Notes under the pieces: generated by a model
Databases searched by the model: none
Seen by the model: only the letters and a program-made list of their open reading frames with translations
What the model was told of the DNA's origin: nothing
DNA from: JBCBCP01 sp039817385
GTDB taxonomy: Bacteria > Pseudomonadota > Alphaproteobacteria > Rhodobacterales > Rhodobacteraceae
Direction of reading: 5' to 3'
Length of the DNA: 64,000 nucleotides
NCBI GenBank assembly: GCA_039817385.1
Contig: JBCBVY010000002.1
Coordinates: 1 to 64,000 of the forward strand
Position numbers and translations under genes: made by a program
Part shown: piece by piece, positions 1 through 8,944 of the stretch
Layout of the letters: each line of letters starts with the position of its first letter
How positions within the stretch are numbered: the stretch's first letter is position 1

Positions 1-1101
<1,101 letters not shown>

Positions 1102-1114
1102 CAAGAGGCGTTTC

Positions 1115-2587
1115 ATGCTCTGGTCCCTGTTCAAAGTCCTCGCGTTCTTCTGCGCCGTTGCCGCGCTTGCCCTAGGTGCCGGTTATCTTCTGGAAGCGGA
1201 TGGCGGGGTGATGATCACCGTCGGCGGAACCGAGTACCCGTTTGGCCCGCTGCAATCGGTGATCGCTCTGACATTTCTGGTGCTCCTTGTTTGGCTGCTG
1301 CTCAAGCTGATGGGCCTCTTGGTGGCCACGTGGCGCTTCATGAACGGGGATGAAACCGCGATTTCCCGCTACTTTGCCCGCAACCGTCAGGCCAAGGGCT
1401 TTAACGCACTGGCCGAAGGGATGATGGCGCTGGCCTCTGGCGAGGGGCGACTTGCCATGTCCAAGGCAGCAAAGGCGGACAAGTATCTTGATCGGCCCGA
1501 GTTGACGCTGCTGCTTACGGCGCAGGCGGCGGAGGTTGCCGGCGACCGCAAGACAGCCGAAGTGACCTATCGCAAGCTGGTCGAGGACCCGAAGACGCGC
1601 TTTGTCGGCGTGCGCGGCATCCTCAAACAAAAGCTCGCCGAAGGCGACACCGAGACCGCGATGCAGCTGGCCCAGAAAGCCTTTGCCCTGAAGCCGGCGC
1701 ATACCGAAACCGGTGACACACTGCTGCAATTGCAAGCCCAGTCCGAAGACTGGAAGGGCGCGCGCGACACGTTGAACACGAAGCTGAAGCAGGGCGATCT
1801 GCCCCGCGATGTGCACCGGCGCCGCGATGCGGTTCTCGCGCTGAGCGAGGCGTGGCAATTCATGGCCGACGGGGATGAAGAAAAGGCGCATGACGCGGCA
1901 ATCGCCGCGAACAAGCTGTCGCCCGATTTTGTTCCCGCCGCAGCGCTCGCCGCGCGGGCCCATACGGCGCGTGGCAATGCCCGGGCCGCAACAAAGGTGA
2001 TCAAGGCGGCTTGGGCCAAGGGGCCGCACCCGGACCTCGCCGCGGCATTTGCAGAGATCCAGCCGGACGAGACCGCAGACGCCCGGATGAAGCGCTTTGC
2101 CGTGCTGACAAAGCAACATGCGAATGACGCGGAAACGCGCATGCTGCTGGCCGAGCTGCACATCGCCGCGGAGGATTTCCCGGGCGCCCGCCGCGCGCTG
2201 GGCGATCTGATGGAGACCGACCCGACGATGCGGTCCGCAACGCTCATGGCCGCGATCGAACGGGGCGAAGGTGCGGATGATCAGGTGGTCAAAGCATGGC
2301 TGGCGCGGGCGCTGACCCTGCCGCGCGGACCGCAGTGGATTTGCGAGCTAAGCGGCCGCATCTACGCGCAGTGGCAGCCTGTGTGTGACACATCCGGCGG
2401 GTTTGACACGCTGACATGGAAGCGCCCACCAGAGACGGACCTGCCGATGCCGACCGGGGCGGAAATGCTGCCGCTGATCGTGGGACCCGCGGAGTCCGAA
2501 GACGGCGCGCTGGTCGTGGCCGAGGATGTACCGGAAGCGGAGGTTATCGACTCCGAAGCCACCGAACCCGACCCTCAGAAAGCCTGA
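1115..2587 (+). CDS. hemY: HemY-like membrane protein with TPR repeats
   Basis: A protein of 490 aa. Two hydrophobic segments lie near the N-terminus (about residues 5-25 and 45-70), the HemY_N arrangement. They are followed by a long helical region of TPR-like repeats (for example around residues 110-200 and 270-350) and an acidic C-terminal tail. Despite the name, this family is not protoporphyrinogen oxidase. It is a membrane-anchored TPR scaffold encoded in hemC-hemD operons, with a role in haem synthesis that remains poorly defined. It follows the mitofilin-like gene by 13 bases with AAGAGG as ribosome site, so the two are probably co-transcribed. It converges on ahcY across a hairpin. 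Confidence 0.85.
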   Translation: MLWSLFKVLAFFCAVAALALGAGYLLEADGGVMITVGGTEYPFGPLQSVIALTFLVLLVWLLLKLMGLLVATWRFMNGDETAISRYFARNRQAKGFNALAEGMMALASGEGRLAMSKAAKADKYLDRPELTLLLTAQAAEVAGDRKTAEVTYRKLVEDPKTRFVGVRGILKQKLAEGDTETAMQLAQKAFALKPAHTETGDTLLQLQAQSEDWKGARDTLNTKLKQGDLPRDVHRRRDAVLALSEAWQFMADGDEEKAHDAAIAANKLSPDFVPAAALAARAHTARGNARAATKVIKAAWAKGPHPDLAAAFAEIQPDETADARMKRFAVLTKQHANDAETRMLLAELHIAAEDFPGARRALGDLMETDPTMRSATLMAAIERGEGADDQVVKAWLARALTLPRGPQWICELSGRIYAQWQPVCDTSGGFDTLTWKRPPETDLPMPTGAEMLPLIVGPAESEDGALVVAEDVPEAEVIDSEATEPDPQKA

Positions 2588-2594
2588 ACAAACC

Positions 2595-2631
2595 GCCCAT
2601 CCCACGGTGTAGGATGGGCAATCTGCCCATC
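2595..2631. terminator. Palindromic element between convergent hemY and ahcY
   Basis: GCCCATCC (2595-2602) pairs with GGATGGGC (2612-2619), and GATGGGC (2613-2619) can alternatively pair with GCCCATC (2625-2631). It therefore forms either of two mutually exclusive hairpins. It lies only 7 bases after hemY and 1 base before the ahcY stop codon, a fitting place for a bidirectional terminator. A near copy lies at 41874-41920 between grpE and mutS, so it is a dispersed repeat and not a unique terminator. Confidence 0.7.
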
Positions 2632-2632
2632 A

Positions 2633-4021
2633 TCAGTACCGGTAGTGCTCCGGCTTGAACGGGCCTTCCGGCGTCACACCGATATAGGAGGCTTGATCAG
2701 CGTCCAGCTGCGTCAACTTCACGCCGATCCGCGCCAGATGCAGACGCGCGACCTTTTCGTCGAGGTGCTTCGGCAGGATGTAGACCTCGTTGCCGTATTC
2801 ATCACCTTTGGTCCACAGTTCGATCTGGGCCAGAACCTGGTTGGTGAAGGACGCGGACATCACGAAAGACGGGTGGCCCGTCGCATTGCCAAGGTTGAGC
2901 AAACGCCCTTCGGACAGCAAGATGATGCGGTTGCCGGACGGCATCTCGATCATGTCCACCTGTTCCTTGATGTTGGTCCATTTGTGGTTCTTCAGCGCGG
3001 CGACCTGAATTTCATTGTCGAAGTGGCCGATGTTGCCGACGATGGCCATGTCCTTCATCGCGCGCATATGCTCGATCCGGATCACGTCCTTGTTGCCGGT
3101 CGTGGTGATGAAGATGTCAGCAGAGCCGACTTCGTCTTCAAGCAGCGTCACCTCGAACCCGTCCATCGCGGCCTGAAGGGCGCAGATCGGGTCAACCTCG
3201 GTCACCTTCACGCGGGCACCCGCACCGCGCAGGGACGCGGCAGAGCCTTTGCCCACATCGCCGTACCCCATCACGACGGCGACCTTGCCCGCCATCATCG
3301 TGTCGGTCGCACGGCGGATGCCGTCAACGAGCGATTCCTTGCAGCCGTATTTGTTGTCGAACTTCGACTTGGTCACGCTGTCGTTCACGTTGATCGCGGG
3401 AAAGGGCAGTTGGCCTTCACGGACCAGCTCATAAAGGCGGTGCACGCCGGTTGTCGTCTCTTCGGACACGCCCTTGATCTGATCGCGCATCTTGGTGAAC
3501 CAACCGGGGGAGGCTGCCATGCGCTTGGCAATCTGCGCCTTGATCACCTCTTCTTCTTCGGATTGCGGGACGGGGATGATCACTTCTCCTGCTTCCGCTC
3601 GCGCGCCCAGAAGGACGTAGAGCGTCGCATCGCCGCCATCGTCGAGGATCATGTTCGGACCATCTTCGAACATGAAGGACTTGTCCAAATAGTCCCAATG
3701 CTCCTCAAGGCTTTGCCCCTTGATCGCGAAGACCGGCGTGCCGCCCGCCGCAATCGCAGCCGCCGCGTGATCCTGCGTGGAAAAGATATTGCACGACGCC
3801 CAGCGCACGTCGGCGCCCAGCGCGACCAGCGTTTCGATCAAAACCGCCGTCTGAATGGTCATGTGCAACGAGCCAACGATCCGCGCACCGCTCAGCGGTT
3901 TGCTGTCGCCATATTCCTCGCGCAGGGCCATCAGACCCGGCATTTCCGTTTCGGCAATATCCAGTTCCTTGCGGCCATAGCCAGCAAGGTCGATGTCTTT
4001 GACGATATAGTCTTTAGCCAT
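2633..4021 (-). CDS. ahcY: Adenosylhomocysteinase (S-adenosylhomocysteine hydrolase)
   Basis: Cytosolic NAD-dependent enzyme that splits S-adenosylhomocysteine into adenosine and homocysteine, removing the inhibitory product of SAM-dependent methylation. The protein has 462 aa, the normal bacterial length. It shows the family landmarks: substrate region GARIVGSLHMTIQTAVLIETL (residues about 44-64), NDSVTKSKFDNKYGCKESLVDGI before the cofactor domain, the NAD-binding stretch VVMGYGDVGKGSA, and the C-terminal PFKPEHYRY ending. The ATG at 4021 follows a GAGG ribosome site. I looked in the 150-base leader for a SAH or SAM/SAH riboswitch and saw no recognisable core. It is transcribed away from the FkbM gene. 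Confidence 0.97.
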   Translation of the reverse strand: MAKDYIVKDIDLAGYGRKELDIAETEMPGLMALREEYGDSKPLSGARIVGSLHMTIQTAVLIETLVALGADVRWASCNIFSTQDHAAAAIAAGGTPVFAIKGQSLEEHWDYLDKSFMFEDGPNMILDDGGDATLYVLLGARAEAGEVIIPVPQSEEEEVIKAQIAKRMAASPGWFTKMRDQIKGVSEETTTGVHRLYELVREGQLPFPAINVNDSVTKSKFDNKYGCKESLVDGIRRATDTMMAGKVAVVMGYGDVGKGSAASLRGAGARVKVTEVDPICALQAAMDGFEVTLLEDEVGSADIFITTTGNKDVIRIEHMRAMKDMAIVGNIGHFDNEIQVAALKNHKWTNIKEQVDMIEMPSGNRIILLSEGRLLNLGNATGHPSFVMSASFTNQVLAQIELWTKGDEYGNEVYILPKHLDEKVARLHLARIGVKLTQLDADQASYIGVTPEGPFKPEHYRY

Positions 4022-4170
4022 TGGATTATCCTCAATAAGTCCCGGGCGAAGTAGCAGGTTTCCCAGATAGCCTCAATCGTCGGACTGCTGTAGAAGGTGT
4101 CGAAACTTAACCAAGTTGTGCGTTTTAGAAGCCTCTCGCGGCGGTGTTTCGCATAAAGTCAGGAATACAA

Positions 4171-4923
4171 ATGTCAGACATGAACGATTTGGCAACACAG
4201 AAACGTGAGCACGTCGCACCTAAGCTAGAATTCGAGCATCGTGTGGTCGCAAACGAGTACGGATTCTACTGCGTTCCAAAGAACTACCTGCGCCGAGAGG
4301 TTCCGCAGCTTCTCGCAAATGGGGAGGTTTATGAAGCGAAGACGCTGGCCTTCATGCGCCGCATATCCGGCCGCGGTGACATCGTCTCTGGGGGTGCATT
4401 TATCGGGGATTTCTTCCCGGCCCTTAGCGAAGCGCTCGCGCCGGGCGCGGCGCTGCATTCGTTCGAGCCAAATCCGCTCAGTTTTATGGCAGCTCAAGCA
4501 ACGATCGAGCTGAACGGGTTAACGAACGTCAAAATGAACGCGGTGGCTGTTGGTTCCGAGCCTGCGACGTTGCCGTTGCGCATTGCTCAGGGAAACCAAG
4601 CCAGCGCGGCGCGCGCGCGCATTGTGAAACAGGAAAGCGCGGACACGGGGACCATCAACGTGCCCGTGGTCACGCTTGACGAGCTGATCCCGGATGATCG
4701 GCATATCTCGGTCCTGCATCTGGATATTGAGGGATTTGAAATAGAAGCCTTGAAAGGCGCAACAGGGATCGTATCCCGTTGTAAACCCATCATTATCTTG
4801 GAGGGCGAGCGGCATCGGAGGCGGGTTGATTACATTGAAGCCCTGACTGAGCTTCTGCCTGACATTGGCTACCGTTCGGCCGGGTTGATCGAGCGCAACG
4901 CGGTATACATGCCCAGCCGCTGA
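4171..4923 (+). CDS. FkbM-family SAM-dependent methyltransferase
   Basis: A protein of 250 aa from the ATG at 4171, which has AGGA nine bases upstream. A GTG at 4144 would add nine residues but has no ribosome site. The N-terminal half carries the SAM-binding fold (DIVSGGAFIGDFFPALSEAL, then LHSFEPNPLSF). The C-terminal half has the FkbM signature SVLHLDIEGFEIEALKGA, followed by KPIIILEGE. FkbM enzymes methylate hydroxyl groups of sugars or polyketides. No glycan or polyketide cluster is present, so the substrate cannot be guessed. The gene stands alone, divergent from ahcY and 77 bases ahead of the HD hydrolase. Its early codons look slightly more AT-rich than neighbouring genes. Confidence 0.85.
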   Translation: MSDMNDLATQKREHVAPKLEFEHRVVANEYGFYCVPKNYLRREVPQLLANGEVYEAKTLAFMRRISGRGDIVSGGAFIGDFFPALSEALAPGAALHSFEPNPLSFMAAQATIELNGLTNVKMNAVAVGSEPATLPLRIAQGNQASAARARIVKQESADTGTINVPVVTLDELIPDDRHISVLHLDIEGFEIEALKGATGIVSRCKPIIILEGERHRRRVDYIEALTELLPDIGYRSAGLIERNAVYMPSR

Positions 4924-5000
4924 GCGGTGCGATTTCACTTGAGCTCCACACAACCGGTCGCCCGACAAGGGGCGCGCCGCCTTGGCACCCGGAGGATGAC

Positions 5001-5600
5001 ATGGCACCGAGACGACCCCGCGCATGGCAGCGGATGCTATCGGGTCGTAGGCTTGACCTGCTGGACCCCACGCCAATGGATATCGAGATTGACGACATCG
5101 CGCACGGTTTGGCGTTTGTGGCGCGGTGGAACGGGCAAACCATTGGGGACTATGCGTATTCCGTGGCCGAACATTCGCTCTTGGTGGAGGCACTATTTGC
5201 CCGGATCGCGCCCAGCGCAGAGCCGAAATGGAAGCTCGCCGCGTTGCTGCATGACGCGCCGGAATACGTGATCGGGGACATGATCTCCCCCGTAAAGGCC
5301 GCGGTCGGGCCGGGGTACGGCGCGCTGGATGAGCGGCTGGAGGCGGCGATCAACATCCGGTTTGGGCTGCCCGCGAAGGTGCCGGTGAAGGTCAAGCGGT
5401 TGATCAAAAAGGCAGATAAAATAAGCGCTTGGATGGAGGCGACACAGATCGCGGGGTTCACCGAAGCGGAGGCGACAAAGTTTTTTGGCCGGCCTGATGC
5501 GGAGATGATCGCGGACCTGAACATCGTGCTGCGCCCGCCGGTGGAGACGCGCAATGCCTACACAGCGCGGCATGCGGCATTGTTGAAGGACTGCACATGA
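5001..5600 (+). CDS. HD-domain phosphohydrolase (YfbR-like 5'-nucleotidase type)
   Basis: A protein of 199 aa, starting at ATG 5001 behind a strong GGAGG. HD-superfamily metal ligands are visible: an early His in YSVAEHSLLV (residues about 53-62), the His-Asp pair in ALLHDAPEYVIGDMISPVK (about 77-95), and a late Asp in IKKADKISAWMEA. This pattern matches small HD hydrolases of COG1896, several of which dephosphorylate deoxyribonucleoside monophosphates. The substrate is inferred only from the family. The stop overlaps the start of the GNAT gene (ATGA), so both are likely translated from one message. Confidence 0.8.
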   Translation: MAPRRPRAWQRMLSGRRLDLLDPTPMDIEIDDIAHGLAFVARWNGQTIGDYAYSVAEHSLLVEALFARIAPSAEPKWKLAALLHDAPEYVIGDMISPVKAAVGPGYGALDERLEAAINIRFGLPAKVPVKVKRLIKKADKISAWMEATQIAGFTEAEATKFFGRPDAEMIADLNIVLRPPVETRNAYTARHAALLKDCT

Positions 5601-6085
5601 TCACCGTCCGCCCCGCCATATCCCTCGATGCCGCATCAATGGCTGCTTTGCTGAACGAGATCATCTCGGAAGGGGGGACGACAGCGATGACGAAGCCGGT
5701 CAAACCCTCTGACATTGCCGATTGGATGGCGGCGAATGATGGCCGGTCGGCGTGGCATGTGGCCGTTGACGGAGGCGAGAATGTTGTTGGATTTCAGTAT
5801 ATTGAGAAGGGCGGGGATTATCTGCCGGATGTCGCAGCAGAGATCGCAACCTTTGTTCAGGTGGGGCAGACGGGCCTTGGGATCGGGTCAAAGCTGTTCG
5901 AGGCGACGAAGCGCGCGGCAAAGGCGCTTGGCTATGTCTGGATCAACGCGAACATCCGCAGCGATAATGAAGGCGGGCTGATCTACTACCAATCCCGCGG
6001 GTTCACCGATTACGGGGTGATCGAAGGGTACGCGCTGGCGGACGGCACCGTCGTTAACAAAACGCTAAAGCGGTTCGACCTTTAG
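5597..6085 (+). CDS. GNAT-family N-acetyltransferase
   Basis: A protein of 162 aa. It has a GNAT fold: N-terminal ITVRPAISLDAASMAALLNEII, the acetyl-CoA pyrophosphate loop in VQVGQTGLGIGSKLFEATKRAAKALGY (about residues 90-116, a Q-x-x-G-x-G/A variant), and YYQSRGFTDYGVIEGY near the end. It resembles the L-amino-acid (phosphinothricin-like) acetyltransferases in its opening ITVRPA and its final substructure, but the substrate is unknown. It overlaps the HD-hydrolase gene by four bases and converges on regA. Confidence 0.85.
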   Translation: MITVRPAISLDAASMAALLNEIISEGGTTAMTKPVKPSDIADWMAANDGRSAWHVAVDGGENVVGFQYIEKGGDYLPDVAAEIATFVQVGQTGLGIGSKLFEATKRAAKALGYVWINANIRSDNEGGLIYYQSRGFTDYGVIEGYALADGTVVNKTLKRFDL

Positions 6086-6094
6086 AGGGGCCAC

Positions 6095-6130
6095 GCGCCC
6101 GGATGTCACGTTTTGTACATTTCCGGGCGC
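6095..6130. terminator. Bidirectional terminator between the GNAT gene and regA
   Basis: GCGCCCGGA (6095-6103) pairs perfectly with TCCGGGCGC (6122-6130) around an 18-base loop, in the 70-base gap between two convergent genes. The loop and the sequence just after it both contain TTTTGTACA (in the loop near 6110 and again near 6145), a short direct repeat. The T-rich flank on the right would serve as a terminator tail for the plus-strand gene. Confidence 0.6.
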
Positions 6131-6155
6131 CCCAAGTGAGCATTTTGTACAATTT

Positions 6156-6710
6156 TCAGCGGGGGCTGCGCTTTGCCAAAATCCGCTGCAAGGTCCGCCG
6201 ATGCATGTTCAGGCGACGCGCGGTTTCCGACACGTTGCGGTCGCACAGCTCATACACCCGCTGAATATGTTCCCAGCGGACGCGGTCCGCGCTCATCGGG
6301 TTTTCGGGCGGCGGGGGCAGGTCATCGCCGGAGGCGAGCAGCGCGTTCACGATATCAGCCGCATCTGCGGGCTTGGACAGATAGTCCGTCGCGCCGATCT
6401 TGACCGCGGCAACCGCAGTGGCAATCGCGCCATAGCCGGTCAGCACAACCACACGCGCATCGGGGCGCTTTTCCCGCAGCACTTCGACCACGTCCAGGCC
6501 ATTGCCATCCTCAAGCCGCAGATCAACCACGGCATAGGCCGGCGGGCGGGCGGTTGCGATCGCGCGCCCGGCCGCGACGCTGTCTGCGGTTTCAATTTCG
6601 AAACCACGCCGCTCCATCGCTTTGGCCAGTCGGCGCAGAAATGGTTCGTCATCGTCTACGAGGAGAAGCGTCTTGTCTTCTCCGATGTCTGGTAGAGCTC
6701 CCTCGGGCAT
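6156..6710 (-). CDS. regA: Redox response regulator RegA/PrrA (ActR family)
   Basis: A protein of 184 aa, the exact family size. The receiver domain has acidic residues VDDDEP (18-23), the phospho-acceptor in YAVVDLRLEDGNG (Asp63), VLTGYG and the conserved Lys in YLSKP. A four-proline linker (PPPP) leads to a Fis-type helix-turn-helix at the C-terminus (NVSETARRLNMHRRTLQRILAKR). In purple bacteria, RegA phosphorylated by RegB activates photosynthesis, CO2/N2 fixation and respiratory genes when the quinone pool is reduced. It lies downstream of senC on the same strand and divergent from regB, the classic arrangement. Confidence 0.95.
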   Translation of the reverse strand: MPEGALPDIGEDKTLLLVDDDEPFLRRLAKAMERRGFEIETADSVAAGRAIATARPPAYAVVDLRLEDGNGLDVVEVLREKRPDARVVVLTGYGAIATAVAAVKIGATDYLSKPADAADIVNALLASGDDLPPPPENPMSADRVRWEHIQRVYELCDRNVSETARRLNMHRRTLQRILAKRSPR

Positions 6711-6778
6711 ATCCCACTCCGCGCGCTGAATAATTCAGCACACTATGTATGGCGCGCGCGCAGAGGTCAAATGCTGCG

Positions 6779-7408
6779 TCAGCTTGCCGCGGCAGCTTCA
6801 ACAAAGCAGGCGACGCGGTCGGCCATCGCTTCGGGCGTGGTGTCGCGGCGGAAGAAGTCGACAAAGCCGTGACCGGGCAGCGTGAGGTAGGTGAAGGTCG
6901 AATGGTCGACGAGGTAGAATTCGTCCCCCTCTGTCGCCTCATGCGCGCGGTAATAAGTGCGGTAGGCCTGAGAGGCGGCCTTGACCTGCTCCGGTGTTCC
7001 GGTGAGGCCAACGACGTTTTCGCCAAGGTAGAACGTGTAATCGCCAACGACCTCCGGCGTGTCCCGCTTTGGATCGATGGAGATGAACACCGGCGTCACG
7101 TCCAGCCCGGTTTCGGCGAGGATGCTGGTGGCCTGCACGTTGCGGGCCATGTCGAACGGGCAGACATCGGGGCAGAACGTATAACCAAAATAAAGCAGCG
7201 AAGGTTTCGTGAGCACGTCCTGATCGGTCACCGTCTCGCCCGCGCTGTTGACCAGCGTGAAGGGGCCTCCAAGATCGCCGCCCACGGCACCGCCGCTGCA
7301 TTGGGCAAAGGCGCTGTCCTGTGCGGTGCCACCCTGGGTCCAGACGTATGTCGCGGCGAGGCTGGCGACGACGATAACAGCGGCGACGATGGCGGCGATG
7401 CGAGTCAT
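6779..7408 (-). CDS. senC: SCO1/SenC (PrrC) copper chaperone
   Basis: A protein of 209 aa from the ATG at 7408, preceded by GAGGA; upstream extensions lack a ribosome site. A signal-anchor (IAAIVAAVIVVASLAATYVW) places the thioredoxin-fold domain in the periplasm. The copper-binding CPDVC motif is at residues 79-83, and a conserved His lies in LVDHSTFTYL. SCO proteins deliver copper to cytochrome oxidase. In Rhodobacter, SenC/PrrC links oxidase function to RegB signalling. It lies 68 bases before regA on the same strand, so the two are probably one transcript, divergent from regB. Confidence 0.93.
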   Translation of the reverse strand: MTRIAAIVAAVIVVASLAATYVWTQGGTAQDSAFAQCSGGAVGGDLGGPFTLVNSAGETVTDQDVLTKPSLLYFGYTFCPDVCPFDMARNVQATSILAETGLDVTPVFISIDPKRDTPEVVGDYTFYLGENVVGLTGTPEQVKAASQAYRTYYRAHEATEGDEFYLVDHSTFTYLTLPGHGFVDFFRRDTTPEAMADRVACFVEAAAAS

Positions 7409-7502
7409 GGGTTCCTCGTGAGGTGCTTTTAGCTTTACGCTAAGAAGTAGGAAGCCAGTAAGCCAACACAACGGAGTAGCCAATGAACAGGATTGTGACC
7501 TG

Positions 7503-8882
7503 ATGGCGCAGCTGAATTTCGGGTTTCTGGCGGGACAGAACCGGGGCAACTGGGTGCGCCTGCGCACGCTGATCCTGCTTCGCTGGGTTGCGATTGTCGG
7601 GCAGCTGACCGCGATCACGGTGGCGCAGCGGTACTATAACCTCCAGCTTGAGCTGGGCTTATGCTACCTCGCGGTAGGCGTCAGCGTGATGGGCAACCTG
7701 ATCGCGATTTTTGTGTTTCCGGAAAACAAGCGCCTGTCGGAATCCGAAAACATGATCATGGTGCTGTTCGATCTGTTGCAGCTGTCTTTCCTGCTGTTCC
7801 TGACGGGCGGGCTGCACAACCCGTTTGCCTTGCTCTTGCTTGGGCCCGTGACGATTTCAGCGACAGCGCTGTCGGCGCGGTCCACGATGATCGTTGGCGG
7901 CGTGGCGCTGATTTTGGTGAGCCTTCTGTCTGAATACCACTTCCCGCTGCGGACGGAGCAGGGGTTCATCCTGTTCATCCCAGACATTTTCATCTTTGGC
8001 AACTGGACGGCGCTGGTGATCGCGATTGGGTTTATCGGCGCCTATAGCTGGCGGGTCACCTCCGAGATGCATTCGATGGCCGACGCGCTGAGCGCGACGC
8101 AGGAGGCGCTGTCGCGCGAGCAAAAGCTGACGGACCTGGGCGGCGTGGTGGCTGCAGCCGCGCACGAACTGGGCACACCGCTGGCCACGATCAAGCTGGC
8201 CTCGGGCGAGCTGATGGAAATGCTGGAGGATCAGCCGGACCTTTACGAGGACGCCGCGCTGATCCGAGAGCAGGCGGACCGCTGCCGCGAAATCCTGCGG
8301 GATATGGGCCGCGCAGGCAAAAGCGACACGCATTTGCGGCAAGCGCCCCTGATCGCTGTCATTTCCGAGGCGGCAGAGCCGCATGAGGGGCGCGGCAAAA
8401 CGATCCAGTATACCCACGACGCGCTGGACGACGACATCGAGCAACCGCTGATCCTGCGCAAGCCAGAGATCATCCACGGATTGCGCAACATGGTCCAGAA
8501 CGCCGTGGATTTCGCCGCAGCGAATGTGTGGATCGAAACGCATTGGACGGCGGATGAAATCTCGATCCGGATCATGGATGATGGCAAGGGGTTTCCGCCG
8601 CATTTGCTGGGCCGCATCGGCGATCCGTTCATGCGGCGGCGCAAGAACCGCACCCAGCGGCCGGGGTACGAGGGCATGGGGCTGGGGCTGTTCATCGCAA
8701 AGACATTGCTGGAGCGCACGGGTGCGGAGCTGAACTTTGCCAACGGGCATGACCCTTATGACCCGCCCGACGACGCGGCGGCCTGGATTGGCGCCATTGT
8801 CGAAGTTGTGTGGCCGCGCGAGGCGATCGATGCCCGGATGACGGGGGCAGAGGTCACGCCAAATGAGCGGATCACGATTTAG
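7503..8882 (+). CDS. regB: Redox sensor histidine kinase RegB/PrrB
   Basis: A protein of 459 aa with six predicted membrane helices in the first 185 residues. The ubiquinone-sensing motif GGLHNPF is at 102-108, matching the family GGxxNPF. The H-box AAAAHELGTPLATIKL carries the phosphorylated His221. The redox-active cysteine is C261 (ADRCREIL), equivalent to Cys265 of Rhodobacter capsulatus. N box (LRNMVQNAVDFA), G1 (DDGKGFP) and G2 (GMGLGLFIAKTLLERTGAEL) follow. All functional residues are intact. The kinase phosphorylates RegA when the respiratory chain is reduced. It is divergent from senC-regA across about 95 bases. Confidence 0.96.
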   Translation: MAQLNFGFLAGQNRGNWVRLRTLILLRWVAIVGQLTAITVAQRYYNLQLELGLCYLAVGVSVMGNLIAIFVFPENKRLSESENMIMVLFDLLQLSFLLFLTGGLHNPFALLLLGPVTISATALSARSTMIVGGVALILVSLLSEYHFPLRTEQGFILFIPDIFIFGNWTALVIAIGFIGAYSWRVTSEMHSMADALSATQEALSREQKLTDLGGVVAAAAHELGTPLATIKLASGELMEMLEDQPDLYEDAALIREQADRCREILRDMGRAGKSDTHLRQAPLIAVISEAAEPHEGRGKTIQYTHDALDDDIEQPLILRKPEIIHGLRNMVQNAVDFAAANVWIETHWTADEISIRIMDDGKGFPPHLLGRIGDPFMRRRKNRTQRPGYEGMGLGLFIAKTLLERTGAELNFANGHDPYDPPDDAAAWIGAIVEVVWPREAIDARMTGAEVTPNERITI

Positions 8883-8886
8883 AGGC

Positions 8887-8901
8887 TTAACCCGCCGTTA
8901 A
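8887..8901. promoter_or_regulatory. Full CtrA-type box (TTAA-N7-TTAA) upstream of the DivL-like gene
   Basis: TTAA at 8887-8890 and TTAA at 8898-8901 are separated by exactly seven bases, the consensus for the cell-cycle regulator CtrA. A further GTTAACC lies at 8912-8918, so three GTTAACC-like units occur in 35 bases. The site is 44 bases before the ATG of the DivL-like gene, inside the only non-coding stretch between regB and that gene. The match is exact, but binding is inferred. Confidence 0.55.
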
Positions 8902-8944
8902 CCAATGGCCCGTTAACCTTTTGTCGATTGGTTGGGAGGCCCCG

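Noticed and set aside
2645..4054. 469-residue open frame antisense to ahcY
   Set aside because: It mirrors a highly conserved enzyme frame, its composition (His/Arg-rich) is typical of a GC-rich shadow, and it has no recognisable domain or ribosome site.
4022..4170. Possible SAH or SAM/SAH riboswitch before ahcY
   Set aside because: Such elements are common before ahcY or metK in this group, but I could not find the conserved core bases or pairing in the 150-base leader.
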